The notes below the pieces were generated by a model that did no database searches, was not told where the DNA came from, and was given only the letters and a program-made list of their open reading frames with translations. A program made the translations under genes and the position numbers. From positions 1 to 50,095 of the forward strand of contig JAJDAP010000104.1 in assembly GCA_029261795.1 (NCBI GenBank): DNA of 50,095 nt. Reading direction: 5' to 3'. The DNA comes from Deltaproteobacteria bacterium. GTDB taxonomy: Bacteria > Myxococcota_A > UBA9160 > UBA6930. The first letter of the stretch is position 1. The number at the start of each line of letters is the position of its first letter. Positions 21,657-30,464 of this stretch are shown here, piece after piece.

Positions 21657-23276
21657 ATGACTTCGTCCACGGAATATTCCGGGGGGAAGCGCCCGCCCAG
21701 GCTCTCGAAGAGCTGGCCGCTCATCGGCCACCTCCAGGAGCTTCGAACGCGTCCAATAGAATTGTTCGCGCGGGTTCGCGCCGAGTGTGGCGAGATCGGC
21801 GAGATGAACTGGGCCGGAACCCGCGTCGCTCTGCTCACCGGCGAGGAAGCGCAGGAAGCCTTCTATCGGGCCAGCGACCAGCAGCTCGATCAGGGCGCTG
21901 CGTACCCGTTCACGAAGCCGATCTTCGGCAAGGGCGTCGTATTCGACGGCACAGTGGAACAGCGCAAGGCCGCCATGCGCAATCAGTCCCTGCGCGACAA
22001 GTTCATGCGCGGACACGCCGAGACGATCGATGCGGAGGTTCGCGCCTGGATCGAGGGGCTCGGCGACGAGGGCGAAATCGACGTTCTCGACTTCTTCGCT
22101 GAACTGACAATGTACACGTCGAGCGCCTGCTTGGTGGGCAAACGTTTCCGCGCTCACCTCCCGGCCGAGGCCTATCAAGTCTTCTACACCCTCGAGAAGG
22201 GAACCGATGCGCTTGCCTTCGTGAACGCGAACCTGCCGCTCCCCGTCTTCAGGGAACGCGATCGTGCCCGTGCCCGTCTCGTCGAGATGCTCACCGCCAT
22301 GTTCGAGGAGCTCGACCACGACGAAGGTTCACCGAAGGAGTTGTTCGAGGTCCTGCTCACCTTGCGCAATGAATCCGGAGAGCCGCGCTACACGATCGAC
22401 CAGATCACGGGGATGTTCATCTCCCTGATGTTCGCGGGCCACCACACCACCTCGGGTACGGCGGCCTGGACGCTGATCGAGCTGTTGAAGAGTCCGCACT
22501 ACATGAAGCGGGTCAACGAAGAGATCGACACGATCTACGCCGATGGACGAGAGGTTTCCTATCAGGCGCTTCGCGAGATTCCCTTGCTCGAGAACGGCAT
22601 CAAGGAGGCACTGCGGCTGCATCCTCCCCTGATCGTCTTGATGCGCAAGGTCGTTCACGATTTTCACTACAAGGGTCACACCGTCAGGGCCGGAGATCTG
22701 GTGGCCGTCTCTCCGGCGGTCTCGAACCGCATGCCGGAATGTTTCCCGAACCCCGATCTCTACGATCCCGATCGCTATGCGGCAGGCCGCGAGGAAGACA
22801 AGCAGTTGTTTGCCTGGACCCCGTTCGGCGCGGGCCGGCATCGCTGCGTCGGTGCTGCCTTCGCGATGATGCAATTGAAGGCGATCTTCTCGACTTTGCT
22901 GCGCAGCTACGAGTTCGAACTGGCACAGGCGCCCGAGCACTATCGGAACGATCACTCGAAGATGGTGGTGCAGCTCCAGCAACCCTGCCGGCTCCGCTAC
23001 CGGCGTCGCGCGGCCACGATCGTTGCGGCGAGGGCCGCCGGCTCGGTTCCCGCGCCGGTCATCGATCGGCCCTTCTTCCTGCAGGCCGACCTCGATCTCT
23101 GCCAGGGCCACGCGGTCTGCATCCAGGAGGCGCCGGATCTGTTCGAGATCGACAGCGAAACCAACCGTGTCGTGGTGCGGAACATGGAACCTGAGGTCAG
23201 CGAGCGCGCCTTTGCCGAGGCCGCAGTTCGTCATTGCCCGACACGCGCGCTCAGTATCGAGGAACTCGACACGTGA
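21657..23276 (+). CDS. cyp51: CYP51-type sterol 14-alpha-demethylase fused to a 3Fe-4S ferredoxin
   Basis: 539 residues. Residues 1 to about 450 are a CYP51 P450. They contain the CYP51-specific B'-C segment 'YPFTKPIFGKGVVFD' (83-97), 'FFAELTMYTSSACLVGKRF' (146-164), the I-helix 'AGHHTTSGTAAW' (260-271) with the CYP51-typical His-Thr pair, E317-A-L-R320, and the heme loop 'FGAGRHRCVG' with Cys397. The tail 'YRNDHSKMVVQLQQP' also matches bacterial CYP51. After an Ala/Arg/Pro linker, residues about 470-539 are a ferredoxin with Cys482-x5-Cys488 and Cys527-Pro, the three-cysteine 3Fe-4S pattern. CYP51 removes the 14-alpha methyl of lanosterol-type sterols in three oxidations. The fused ferredoxin would feed electrons directly, as in the Methylococcus capsulatus fusion. 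No squalene epoxidase or oxidosqualene cyclase lies in the window. Confidence 0.93.
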   Translation: MTSSTEYSGGKRPPRLSKSWPLIGHLQELRTRPIELFARVRAECGEIGEMNWAGTRVALLTGEEAQEAFYRASDQQLDQGAAYPFTKPIFGKGVVFDGTVEQRKAAMRNQSLRDKFMRGHAETIDAEVRAWIEGLGDEGEIDVLDFFAELTMYTSSACLVGKRFRAHLPAEAYQVFYTLEKGTDALAFVNANLPLPVFRERDRARARLVEMLTAMFEELDHDEGSPKELFEVLLTLRNESGEPRYTIDQITGMFISLMFAGHHTTSGTAAWTLIELLKSPHYMKRVNEEIDTIYADGREVSYQALREIPLLENGIKEALRLHPPLIVLMRKVVHDFHYKGHTVRAGDLVAVSPAVSNRMPECFPNPDLYDPDRYAAGREEDKQLFAWTPFGAGRHRCVGAAFAMMQLKAIFSTLLRSYEFELAQAPEHYRNDHSKMVVQLQQPCRLRYRRRAATIVAARAAGSVPAPVIDRPFFLQADLDLCQGHAVCIQEAPDLFEIDSETNRVVVRNMEPEVSERAFAEAAVRHCPTRALSIEELDT

Positions 23277-24454
23277 TCCAGTTCAATCCATTCGACTACG
23301 ATTTCCACGAGGATCCCTACCCGATCTATCAGGAGCTGCGGGAGAAGGCGCCGCTCTATCGCAATGAGGAGGCCGGTTTCTGGGCCCTCTCGCGTCACGC
23401 CGACGTCCTCGCCGCCTTCAAGGACACGACCCGTTTCTCCAATACCAGTGGCGTCTCGCTCGAAGTCAGCGGACTCGGCGAGAACATCGAAATGGTGATG
23501 TCGATCCTGGCGATGGATCCGCCGCGCCACGACAAGATGCGCGGGCTCGTTTCCAGGGGCTTCACCCCGCGCCGGGTCGCCGAGCTCGAGCCCTCGATTC
23601 GGGCACTGGCCACCACCTACCTCGATCGCTTCGTCGAAACTGGCGAGTGCGACTGGGTTGCCGATTTTTCGGGCCGTCTGCCAATGGATGTCGTGAGTGA
23701 AATGCTAGGCGTTCCCCAAGGCGACCGGGACGAGCTACGGACCTGGGCCGATCTGGTGCTGCATCGGGAAGAGGGCGTCCGTGGCGTTCCCCGAGCCGGA
23801 GTCGAATCCAGCGGGAAGCTCCTTGGCTACTTCTCCGAGATGATCGAGGGCCGCCGTCGAAAACCCGGAGACGACCTCGCCAGCGTCCTACTCGACGTGG
23901 AAATCGATGGAGAGCGCCTCGAGGATTCCCAGATCCTGGCGTTCTGTTACCTGATGATCATCGCCGGCAACGAGACCACGACGAAGCTGTTGGCGAACTG
24001 CTTCTACTGGCTCGGCCGGAATCCGGCGCAACGGGCCAAGGTCGAAGGGCATCCGGAGCGGATCCCCGACTGGATCGAGGAGACGCTGCGCTACGACAAC
24101 TCGACCCAACTGCTGGCTCGGACGCTGCTGGTCGATGTCGAGATGCACGGGCAGAGAATGGAGGCAGGCGACAAGGTGCTGCTCCTGGTCGGCTCCGCCA
24201 ACCGCGACGAGGCCGTCTTCCCGGAACCGGAGCGCTACGATCTCGATCGAGCGACCGTGGAACATCTGTCGTTCGGGCGAGGCGCGCACTTCTGCCTCGG
24301 GGCATCGTTGGCGCGGCTCGAGGCACGGGTATCTCTCGAGGAAGCCGTCCGGCGGCTTCCCGAATGGCGTGTGGACGAGGCGGGCGCCGAGCGCGTCCAC
24401 AACCCCAACGTGCGTGGCTTTTCGAAACTGCCCCTGACATTCGAGCCCGCCTGA
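23273..24454 (+). CDS. Cytochrome P450 (class I bacterial type)
   Basis: 393 residues from GTG 23273, which overlaps the CYP51 fusion stop (GTGA). 'FNPFDYDFHEDPYPIYQELRE' is the usual soluble P450 start. The I-helix is 'AGNETTT' (231-237), E270-T-L-R273 is intact, and the heme loop is 'FGRGAHFCLG' with Cys341. The start 'DPYPIYQELREKAPLY' and 'MDPPRHDKMRGLVSRGFTP' resemble the actinobacterial CYP125/CYP142/CYP124-like soluble enzymes, but the subfamily cannot be fixed by eye. It needs a ferredoxin; the nearest ferredoxin domain is the one fused to CYP51 directly upstream. Translation is likely coupled to that gene. Confidence 0.92.
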   Translation: MIQFNPFDYDFHEDPYPIYQELREKAPLYRNEEAGFWALSRHADVLAAFKDTTRFSNTSGVSLEVSGLGENIEMVMSILAMDPPRHDKMRGLVSRGFTPRRVAELEPSIRALATTYLDRFVETGECDWVADFSGRLPMDVVSEMLGVPQGDRDELRTWADLVLHREEGVRGVPRAGVESSGKLLGYFSEMIEGRRRKPGDDLASVLLDVEIDGERLEDSQILAFCYLMIIAGNETTTKLLANCFYWLGRNPAQRAKVEGHPERIPDWIEETLRYDNSTQLLARTLLVDVEMHGQRMEAGDKVLLLVGSANRDEAVFPEPERYDLDRATVEHLSFGRGAHFCLGASLARLEARVSLEEAVRRLPEWRVDEAGAERVHNPNVRGFSKLPLTFEPA

Positions 24455-24462
24455 GGTCCCCG

Positions 24463-25437
24463 ATGTTCACGATGCGCTTCGACATGCGCGCCAAGGATGG
24501 CGCCGGAACGACGGCCGCGCTCTACCAGGCGGCCATCGAGATGGCTGAATGGGGCGAGCAGAACGGCTGCGTCGCCATCCAGGTTTCGGAACATCACGCA
24601 TCACCTGACGGCTATCTCTCGGCGCCCGTCGTCCTCGCAAGTGCGATCGCGGCGCGAACCAGGACGACGCCCATCCAGGTTGCCGCCGTGCTGGTTCCCC
24701 TCCACGATCCGGTGTCGCTCGCCGAGCACATGGCGGTGCTCGACATCGTTTCCAGTGGGCGCGTCAGTTATGTCTGCGCCGTCGGTTATCGCGAGGCCGA
24801 GTACGCGATGTTCGGCCGCTCGATGAAGGGTCGCGGCCGGCGCATGGAAGAATGCCTCGCCGTCATCTACCAGTGCTTCGCAGGAGAACCATTCGAATAC
24901 GAGGGGCGCCCCGTCCATGTGACGCCGCAGCCGCTCACGCCGGGCGGACCGGCGCTCATCATGGGCGGAAACTCGAAAGTCGCGGTGCGTCGGGCAGCCA
25001 GGTTCGGGATGTCGATGATGACCCAGGGAGGGGACCCGGGGCTCGAGGCGATCTACCGCGAGGCCTGCGCCGAGTTCGGTACGAAGCCGGCAGACTTCAT
25101 CAACCCGCTTGGAGATTCGACCCACTCGGCCTTCGTCGCGGAAGATCCCGACGAGGCCTGGGCGACGATCGGGCCCTACCTGCTCCACGACGCACAGATG
25201 TATGCCGCATGGATGGGGACGGGTGGTGCGATCACCAAGAGTGTGGCGGCCACGGTGGATGAACTGCGCGCAGAGAACGGCAACTACCGGATCTTCTCAG
25301 TGGATGAAGCGATCGCCCAGGTCCAGAAGAACGGGCTCTTGATGACGCAGCCGCTCTCTGGTGGAATCCCGCCGGAGCTGGCGTGGCCGAGTCTGAAGCT
25401 GATCGCTGAAACCGTGATTCCCGCGGCGGGAGGTTAG
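24463..25437 (+). CDS. LLM-class flavin/F420-dependent oxidoreductase
   Basis: 324 residues from ATG 24463, 8 bp after the P450. Luciferase-like barrel: 'MFTMRFDMRAKDG', 'VAIQVSEHHASPDGYLSAPVVLASAIAARTRTTPIQVAAVLVPLHDP', the hallmark 'LAEHMAVLDIVSSGRVSYVCAVGYREAEYAMFG', and 'LIMGGNSKVAVRRAARFG'. 'SEHH' is seen in FMN-type LLM monooxygenases. Whether it binds FMN or F420 is undecided. It could hydroxylate or Baeyer-Villiger-oxidise a product of the neighbouring P450s; this is inference from position. The reading frame extends upstream only inside the P450 gene. Confidence 0.87.
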   Translation: MFTMRFDMRAKDGAGTTAALYQAAIEMAEWGEQNGCVAIQVSEHHASPDGYLSAPVVLASAIAARTRTTPIQVAAVLVPLHDPVSLAEHMAVLDIVSSGRVSYVCAVGYREAEYAMFGRSMKGRGRRMEECLAVIYQCFAGEPFEYEGRPVHVTPQPLTPGGPALIMGGNSKVAVRRAARFGMSMMTQGGDPGLEAIYREACAEFGTKPADFINPLGDSTHSAFVAEDPDEAWATIGPYLLHDAQMYAAWMGTGGAITKSVAATVDELRAENGNYRIFSVDEAIAQVQKNGLLMTQPLSGGIPPELAWPSLKLIAETVIPAAGG

Positions 25438-25441
25438 GCGC

Positions 25442-25837
25442 TTGTCCGGCGCGGCCTTCCGCTTCTCCCTCCTGGTTGCGCTGGTGCTGCTCGCACCGCT
25501 CCCGATGGCGGGAATACAGACCGCGTGGATCCCCGTCGCCCGGATGGTTCTGCTGGCCAGCGTCTCTACGCTCGTGACGCTCTCCGAGGGGACGGGCGGC
25601 GTTGGCCCGCTGATGATGGCGCTCTTCTGGAGCCAGGCTCTCGTCTGGTTCGCCATCTGTTGGGGCTTCGCATGGGGCTTCGCGCGGGTTCTGGCCGCGG
25701 CGCGCCCCGGCTTCCGCCAGCGCATCGCGTTCGTACTCATCGGGATCCTGGCGAGCATCGCGGTTCTCGACCCGATCTACACGACGCCCTACTCGGCCAC
25801 GAACGCGCACTCGACCCTTATCCAGATCTATCGATGA
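25442..25837 (+). CDS. Small membrane protein, 131 aa, coupled to DUF3604 gene
   Basis: The start is probably TTG 25442, with GGGAGG about 8 nt upstream (inside the previous gene end). Four hydrophobic segments: about 8-25, 28-47, 54-85 (long, perhaps a hairpin) and 95-110. No family recognised. Its stop overlaps the DUF3604 start as ATGA, so the two are probably made together, possibly as an inner-membrane partner of the exported DUF3604 protein. Function unknown. Confidence 0.7.
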   Translation: MSGAAFRFSLLVALVLLAPLPMAGIQTAWIPVARMVLLASVSTLVTLSEGTGGVGPLMMALFWSQALVWFAICWGFAWGFARVLAAARPGFRQRIAFVLIGILASIAVLDPIYTTPYSATNAHSTLIQIYR

Positions 25838-27726
25838 CGCGGCGTTTCCTGCTTGCTGTTGCCGCGCTGTTGCTCGCCTCGGGGGGAGCGGCGGAACCGG
25901 CATTCGAACGCACGGAGAAGCGTGCGGACTGCACGCACTACGAGGCCGAGAGGCAGCCGTGGTTCGGTGACGTGCACGTGCACACGACCTATTCGTTCGA
26001 TGCCTGGGGCCAGGGGACACGCAACGATCCCTTCGACGCCTATCGATTCGCCAAGGGTGAACCCATCGGGATCCAACCCTACGCTGCCAGCGGCGCTCCC
26101 CAGCGCAGCGTACGGCTCCGCCGGCCGCTCGATTTTGCGATGGTCAGCGACCACGCCGAGAAGCTTGGCGAGACGCATCTCTGTCGCACGCCCGGCTCGC
26201 CCGCATACGACCACTTCACCTGTATCGCCGCCAGGCGCTGGCCCGCCCTCGGCTACGCGCTGATCAATTCATTGTTCGCGGCAGTGCCGCCGGGCTACCT
26301 GTCGTTTTGCGGCGAGGATGGTGCGCTGTGCAGAGCGGCGGCGCAGGGTCCATGGCGGAACACCCAGGAAGCGGCCGAGCAACACTACGATCGAAGCGCC
26401 GCCTGTCGCTTCACGAGTTTCGTCGGTGTCGAATGGAGCGGCATGCCCGACGGCAACAATCTCCATCGCAACCTCGTGTTCCGGAACGCCGTGGTTCCCG
26501 AGACGATCCCGAACTACGTCGAAGACCAGACGCCGGAACGGATGCGCGACCGGCTCGATCGTGATTGCCTCGACGCTGAGACCGGATGTGACGTCCTCGC
26601 CATCCCCCACAACTCGAACGTGAGCGGTGGTCTGATGTTCGCGGCGGCGCGCCTTGATGGTAAAAAACTGACGGAAGAATGGGCACGTCAACGGGCGCGG
26701 CTCGAACCCCTGGTCGAGATCACCCAGCACAAGGGCGACTCGGAGTGCGCGGTCGGTAACGCCGGCGATGAACTCTGCGGCTTCGAAACCCTGCAGTACG
26801 CGACCATGGACCAGATGGCGCCACAGCTTCCCCGCGTCGATCCGAAACCAGGCTCCTTCGTTCGCGAAGCGTTGGCGGACGGGCTCGCGCTCGAGCAGAA
26901 GCTGGGCGCGAACCCCTTCGCGTTCGGGATCATCGGTTCGACGGACAATCACCTGGGGACGCCGGGCCTCGTCAACGAGGATCAGTTCGTGGGCCACGCG
27001 GCCGGGACGGTGACGGCGCGTCTCGGCATTCCGCCGCTCCCTGATCGCATCGACTTCAACCCGGGGGGGCTGGCCGTGCTGTGGGCCGAGGAGAACTCAC
27101 GCGACGCACTCTTCGCGGCGATGCGTCGGCGCGAAGCCTACGGCACCAGCGGCCCGCGCATGCAGGTCCGCTTCTTCGGGAGCTTCTCACCCGCGGCGGA
27201 TTCGTGTGGCACCGAAGGGTTCGTTCCAGAAGGTTATGCGCGAGGCGTTCCCATGGGAGGCGAACTCGCCAGGGCGGCTGAGGGATCGGTGGCGCCGACT
27301 TTTTCCGTCTGGGCGCTGAAGGATCCGGGTGTCGAGGCGCGGCCCGGGACCCCGCTCGAACGAATCCAGATCGTCAAGAGCTGGGCCGTCGGGGGCGAGA
27401 CCGAGACGAAGGTATTCGACGTCGCCGGCCGTGAAGAGCCCGGCGAGGTAGATCTCGCGAGTTGCGCACCGGCGCCCGGAGGCGCCGACGATCTCTGCAC
27501 GTCGTGGCAGGATCCCGAGTTCGATCCGGCGCACCCGGCTGTCTACTACGCCCGCGTGGTGGAGCGGCCCTCGTGTCGATGGAACCAATGGGCGTGCAAC
27601 GCCGCCGGCGTCGATTGCAAGGATCGGACGACGATCGCACCCGGCCAGGAGGCTTGTTGCGACCCCGACGTCCCGCGCACGATTCGAGAACGCGCCTGGA
27701 CTTCGCCGATCTGGTACACGCCATGA
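25834..27726 (+). CDS. Exported DUF3604 (PHP-like) protein
   Basis: 630 residues from ATG 25834. Residues 1-20 form a Sec signal ('RRFLLAVAALLLASGGAA'). Mature features are those of DUF3604: 'GDVHVHTTYSFDA' (H-x-H), 'DFAMVSDHAEKLG' (S-D-H), 'CRFTSFVGVEWSG', 'DVLAIPHNSNVSGG' (P-H-N), 'LVEITQHKGDSEC', and 'GIIGSTDNHLGTPG' (T-D-N-H). The His/Asp set suggests a PHP-type metal hydrolase (phosphoesterase-like), but activity is not established for the family. DUF3604 genes are frequent in lipid- and steroid-degrading bacteria. Cys-rich segments near the C-terminus fit periplasmic disulfides. Confidence 0.9.
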   Translation: MTRRFLLAVAALLLASGGAAEPAFERTEKRADCTHYEAERQPWFGDVHVHTTYSFDAWGQGTRNDPFDAYRFAKGEPIGIQPYAASGAPQRSVRLRRPLDFAMVSDHAEKLGETHLCRTPGSPAYDHFTCIAARRWPALGYALINSLFAAVPPGYLSFCGEDGALCRAAAQGPWRNTQEAAEQHYDRSAACRFTSFVGVEWSGMPDGNNLHRNLVFRNAVVPETIPNYVEDQTPERMRDRLDRDCLDAETGCDVLAIPHNSNVSGGLMFAAARLDGKKLTEEWARQRARLEPLVEITQHKGDSECAVGNAGDELCGFETLQYATMDQMAPQLPRVDPKPGSFVREALADGLALEQKLGANPFAFGIIGSTDNHLGTPGLVNEDQFVGHAAGTVTARLGIPPLPDRIDFNPGGLAVLWAEENSRDALFAAMRRREAYGTSGPRMQVRFFGSFSPAADSCGTEGFVPEGYARGVPMGGELARAAEGSVAPTFSVWALKDPGVEARPGTPLERIQIVKSWAVGGETETKVFDVAGREEPGEVDLASCAPAPGGADDLCTSWQDPEFDPAHPAVYYARVVERPSCRWNQWACNAAGVDCKDRTTIAPGQEACCDPDVPRTIRERAWTSPIWYTP

Positions 27727-27756
27727 TCGGCGTTCTCCGCGCAGAAGGAAGAACCG

Positions 27757-28971
27757 ATGACCGATACCCCGCTCCCCGCTGACGCTGCCGTCAGCTATGA
27801 CCCGTATTCCTACGAAATCGACGAGGATCCGTTCCCGGTCTATCGCTGGATGCGCGATCACGCGCCGGCCTATCACAACGAGAGACTCGATTTCTGGGCT
27901 GTGACCCGCTTCGCGGACAACCTCGCCTTCCTGACCGACAGCGCACGGCTCACCTCGACCTTCTCGACGAGCCTCGAGTTCATGGATTCACCCAAGCCGG
28001 ACTCGGGATTGATGATCTGGATGGACCCTCCGCGACATAACAGATACCGCGGGCTCGTTTCGAAGGCGTTCACGCCTCGGGCGATCCGCGAGCTGGAACC
28101 GGCGATCCACCGAATCGCCATCGGGCACCTCGACAAGCTCCGCGATTCATCGAGTTTCGACGTGGTCGAAGCGTTCACCGCGCGGCTGCCGATGGACGTC
28201 ATCAGCGAGCTGTTGGGAATCCCCGCTGAACAGCGCCGCTGGGTCCAGCTTCGATCGAACGCCATGCTCCACCGCGAGCCTGGCAACCCGATGCCGACGC
28301 AGGAGGCCATGGACGCTGTGAAGGAGCTGATGGCCTACTACGATGAACTGATTCGTGAACGCCGCGCGCGCCCCCAGGACGACATGCTGACCCGGCTGAC
28401 CCAGGTCGAGGTTGCGGACGAATCCGGAGAGACCGCACGATTGAGCGACGAAGACATCCGACAGTTCCTGAGCCTGCTCGGAACCGCCGGGAACGAAACG
28501 GTGACGAAGCTGTTGGCGACGGCCTTCCACGAACTCTGGCGGAACCCCGACGAGCGTCGCGCCATCGTCGAGAACCCGGACGTCGCGACGACGGCCGTGG
28601 AGGAGACGCTTCGCTTCGATCCGCCGAGCCAGTACCAGGGACGCGTGGCCAACGTCGAGATCGAGCTCCATGGCAAGAGGATCCCGGCTGGCGCCAAGGT
28701 GCTCTGTATCAACGGCGCATCGGGTCGCGACGAGCGGAAGTACCCCGAGCCCGATCGCTTCGATGTGCGGCGCGAGATCGATCTGCATCTGGGCTTCGGA
28801 TACGGCCGGCACATCTGCATCGGCGCCTACCTGGCGCGGATGGAATCGCGCATCGCGATCCAGGAGGTCCTGGCGCGCTGGCCCGAGTACGAAATCCCGG
28901 CCGACGGGTTGACGCGGATGCATTCGAGTAACGTTCGTGGTTTCGCAAGCGTGATCTTGGAGGTGGCGTGA
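27757..28971 (+). CDS. Cytochrome P450
   Basis: 404 residues. Soluble bacterial P450 with 'YDPYSYEIDEDPFPVYRWMRDHAP', 'MDPPRHNRYRGLVSKAFTPR', I-helix 'AGNETVT' (244-250), E283-T-L-R286 and heme loop 'FGYGRHICIG' with Cys354. Third P450 of the operon, 30 bp after the DUF3604 gene. Its stop overlaps the next start by one base (TGATG). Substrate unknown; the ending 'SSNVRGFASV' is like the 'NPNVRGFSKL' ending of the second P450, suggesting they are close paralogues. Confidence 0.92.
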   Translation: MTDTPLPADAAVSYDPYSYEIDEDPFPVYRWMRDHAPAYHNERLDFWAVTRFADNLAFLTDSARLTSTFSTSLEFMDSPKPDSGLMIWMDPPRHNRYRGLVSKAFTPRAIRELEPAIHRIAIGHLDKLRDSSSFDVVEAFTARLPMDVISELLGIPAEQRRWVQLRSNAMLHREPGNPMPTQEAMDAVKELMAYYDELIRERRARPQDDMLTRLTQVEVADESGETARLSDEDIRQFLSLLGTAGNETVTKLLATAFHELWRNPDERRAIVENPDVATTAVEETLRFDPPSQYQGRVANVEIELHGKRIPAGAKVLCINGASGRDERKYPEPDRFDVRREIDLHLGFGYGRHICIGAYLARMESRIAIQEVLARWPEYEIPADGLTRMHSSNVRGFASVILEVA

Positions 28972-29789
28972 TGGGTGCAATCGTGGTGACCGGAGCGGCG
29001 CGGGGGATCGGAGCCGCCTGTGCGCGTGCCCTGGCCGGGCGTTCGGCCCTGATCCTCTGCGATCTACAGGAGGAAGCGCTGCAAGACATCTGCGCCGAGC
29101 TCGAGGCCCAGGGTCACGCGGCCGAACCCTTCGCGGGCGACCTGACCCAGCCTTCGGTCGTCGAGGCGCTCGCAAAGCAGGTGGAAGCCCTTGGCGGTCT
29201 CGACGGGCTCGCACACTGTGCGGGATTGTCCGGTGCCCAGGCTCCGGCGGAGAGGATCATCGAGATCAATCTCGTGGCGACGGCCCGGCTGCTGACCGCG
29301 CTCCAACCGCAGGTCAATCCGGGAGCGGCGGCCGTGTGCATCGCGTCCCAGGCCGGCCACTTCTCCAAGGCCGGACTCTCGTCGGACGTCGTCGAATTGC
29401 TAGGCGACCCGCTCCAGGACGACTTGTTCTCGCGTCTCGAAGAGATGCTCGGCGCCCGCGTGAGCGGAGCGTCCGGTGCCTACGGGCTCTCGAAGCGCGG
29501 GGTGCAACTGCTCGCGGTCGCCCACGCTCCCGCCTGGGGCGAGCGCGGGGGGCGTGTGGTCTCGGTTTCGCCGGGAATCATCGAGACGGAAATGGGCCGC
29601 GCCGAATACGCGAAGAACACGGCGGCCGTCGACGGCTTGATGGAAAGAACGCCCGCTGGCAAACGTATGGGCCAGGTGGAAGAGGTCGCCGCGGTCGTCG
29701 CCTTCCTCTGCTCGGATGCCGCGAGCTTCGTGTCCGGAGTGGACTGGATGGTCGACGGCGGCAGCACCAACCAGATCCTCGGAGGCTAG
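28971..29789 (+). CDS. SDR resembling 3-alpha-hydroxysteroid dehydrogenase/carbonyl reductase
   Basis: 272 residues. ATG 28971 is preceded by GGAGG (28959-28963); a GTG three bases earlier is possible. 'IVVTGAARGIGAACARAL', 'AHCAGLSG', 'VCIASQAGH' (Ser) and 'YGLSK' (Tyr/Lys) are present. Between Ser and Tyr there is a helical insertion of about 45 residues ('DDLFSRLEEMLGARVSG'). That insertion is the distinctive feature of the bacterial 3-alpha-hydroxysteroid dehydrogenase (HsdA) type SDRs, and the end 'FVSGVDWMVDGG' also fits. Steroid 3-OH oxidation is plausible but inferred. Last gene of the nine-gene operon. Confidence 0.82.
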   Translation: MGAIVVTGAARGIGAACARALAGRSALILCDLQEEALQDICAELEAQGHAAEPFAGDLTQPSVVEALAKQVEALGGLDGLAHCAGLSGAQAPAERIIEINLVATARLLTALQPQVNPGAAAVCIASQAGHFSKAGLSSDVVELLGDPLQDDLFSRLEEMLGARVSGASGAYGLSKRGVQLLAVAHAPAWGERGGRVVSVSPGIIETEMGRAEYAKNTAAVDGLMERTPAGKRMGQVEEVAAVVAFLCSDAASFVSGVDWMVDGGSTNQILGG

Positions 29790-29892
29790 ACGGTGAACAC
29801 CGGCAACCTGCGCGCAACTCTGAGCGTGGACGCAACGGAGCGAAACCAGCGCGGCGCCCGCTAACGTACTCCTACGAAATGGAGCCCTTTGC

Positions 29893-30456
29893 ATGCACCG
29901 ATCAGGCTTGATCTCAGTCCTCCTGCTGGCCTTCCTCGGAATGGCCGCCGCCGCTGCTCCGGGCTCGGTCTACGATTTCACGCTCAACCGCATCGACGGT
30001 ACGCCGCAATCCCTGGGCGACTACCGCGGCAAGGTCGTGTTGCTCGTGAACGTCGCGAGCAAATGCGGCTACACCCCGCAGTACGAGGGGCTCGAGTCGC
30101 TCTACGATCGCTACCGCGGCCGCGGGCTCGTCGTGCTCGGCTTCCCCTCCAACGATTTCGGCGCCCAGGAGCCCGGGGAAAACGCCGCCATCGCGGAATT
30201 CTGCCGGGCGACCTGGAGCGTGCGCTTCCCGATGTTCGAGAAGATCCACGTGAAGGGCGACGCGCAACATCCTCTGTACGCGTGGCTCACCGCCCCGAGT
30301 GCAGCGCTAGGCGGGGAGATCGAGTGGAACTTCCAGAAGTTCCTCGTCGATCGGGACGGGAACGTCGTCGAGCGATTCGCCCCGAGCATCGATCCCGAGG
30401 ATCCCGGCGTCGTCGCCACGATCGAAGGGTTGTTGGCAACCCCGGCGGGAAGCTAG
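29893..30456 (+). CDS. Exported glutathione-peroxidase-family thiol peroxidase
   Basis: 187 residues with a Sec signal (1-22, 'LISVLLLAFLGMAAAAA'). Catalytic Cys58 is in 'LVNVASKCGYTPQY'. The Gln motif is 'GFPSNDFGAQEPG' and the Trp/Asn motif 'WNFQKFLVDRDGNVVERF'. Cys rather than Sec, as usual in bacteria. It reduces hydroperoxides, presumably in the periplasm, using thioredoxin- or glutathione-type donors. It lies 103 bp after the P450 operon with its own spacing, so it may have a separate promoter; a role in detoxifying lipid peroxides would fit the context. It converges with the next SDR 8 bp away. Confidence 0.92.
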   Translation: MHRSGLISVLLLAFLGMAAAAAPGSVYDFTLNRIDGTPQSLGDYRGKVVLLVNVASKCGYTPQYEGLESLYDRYRGRGLVVLGFPSNDFGAQEPGENAAIAEFCRATWSVRFPMFEKIHVKGDAQHPLYAWLTAPSAALGGEIEWNFQKFLVDRDGNVVERFAPSIDPEDPGVVATIEGLLATPAGS

Positions 30457-30464
30457 AACCCATC

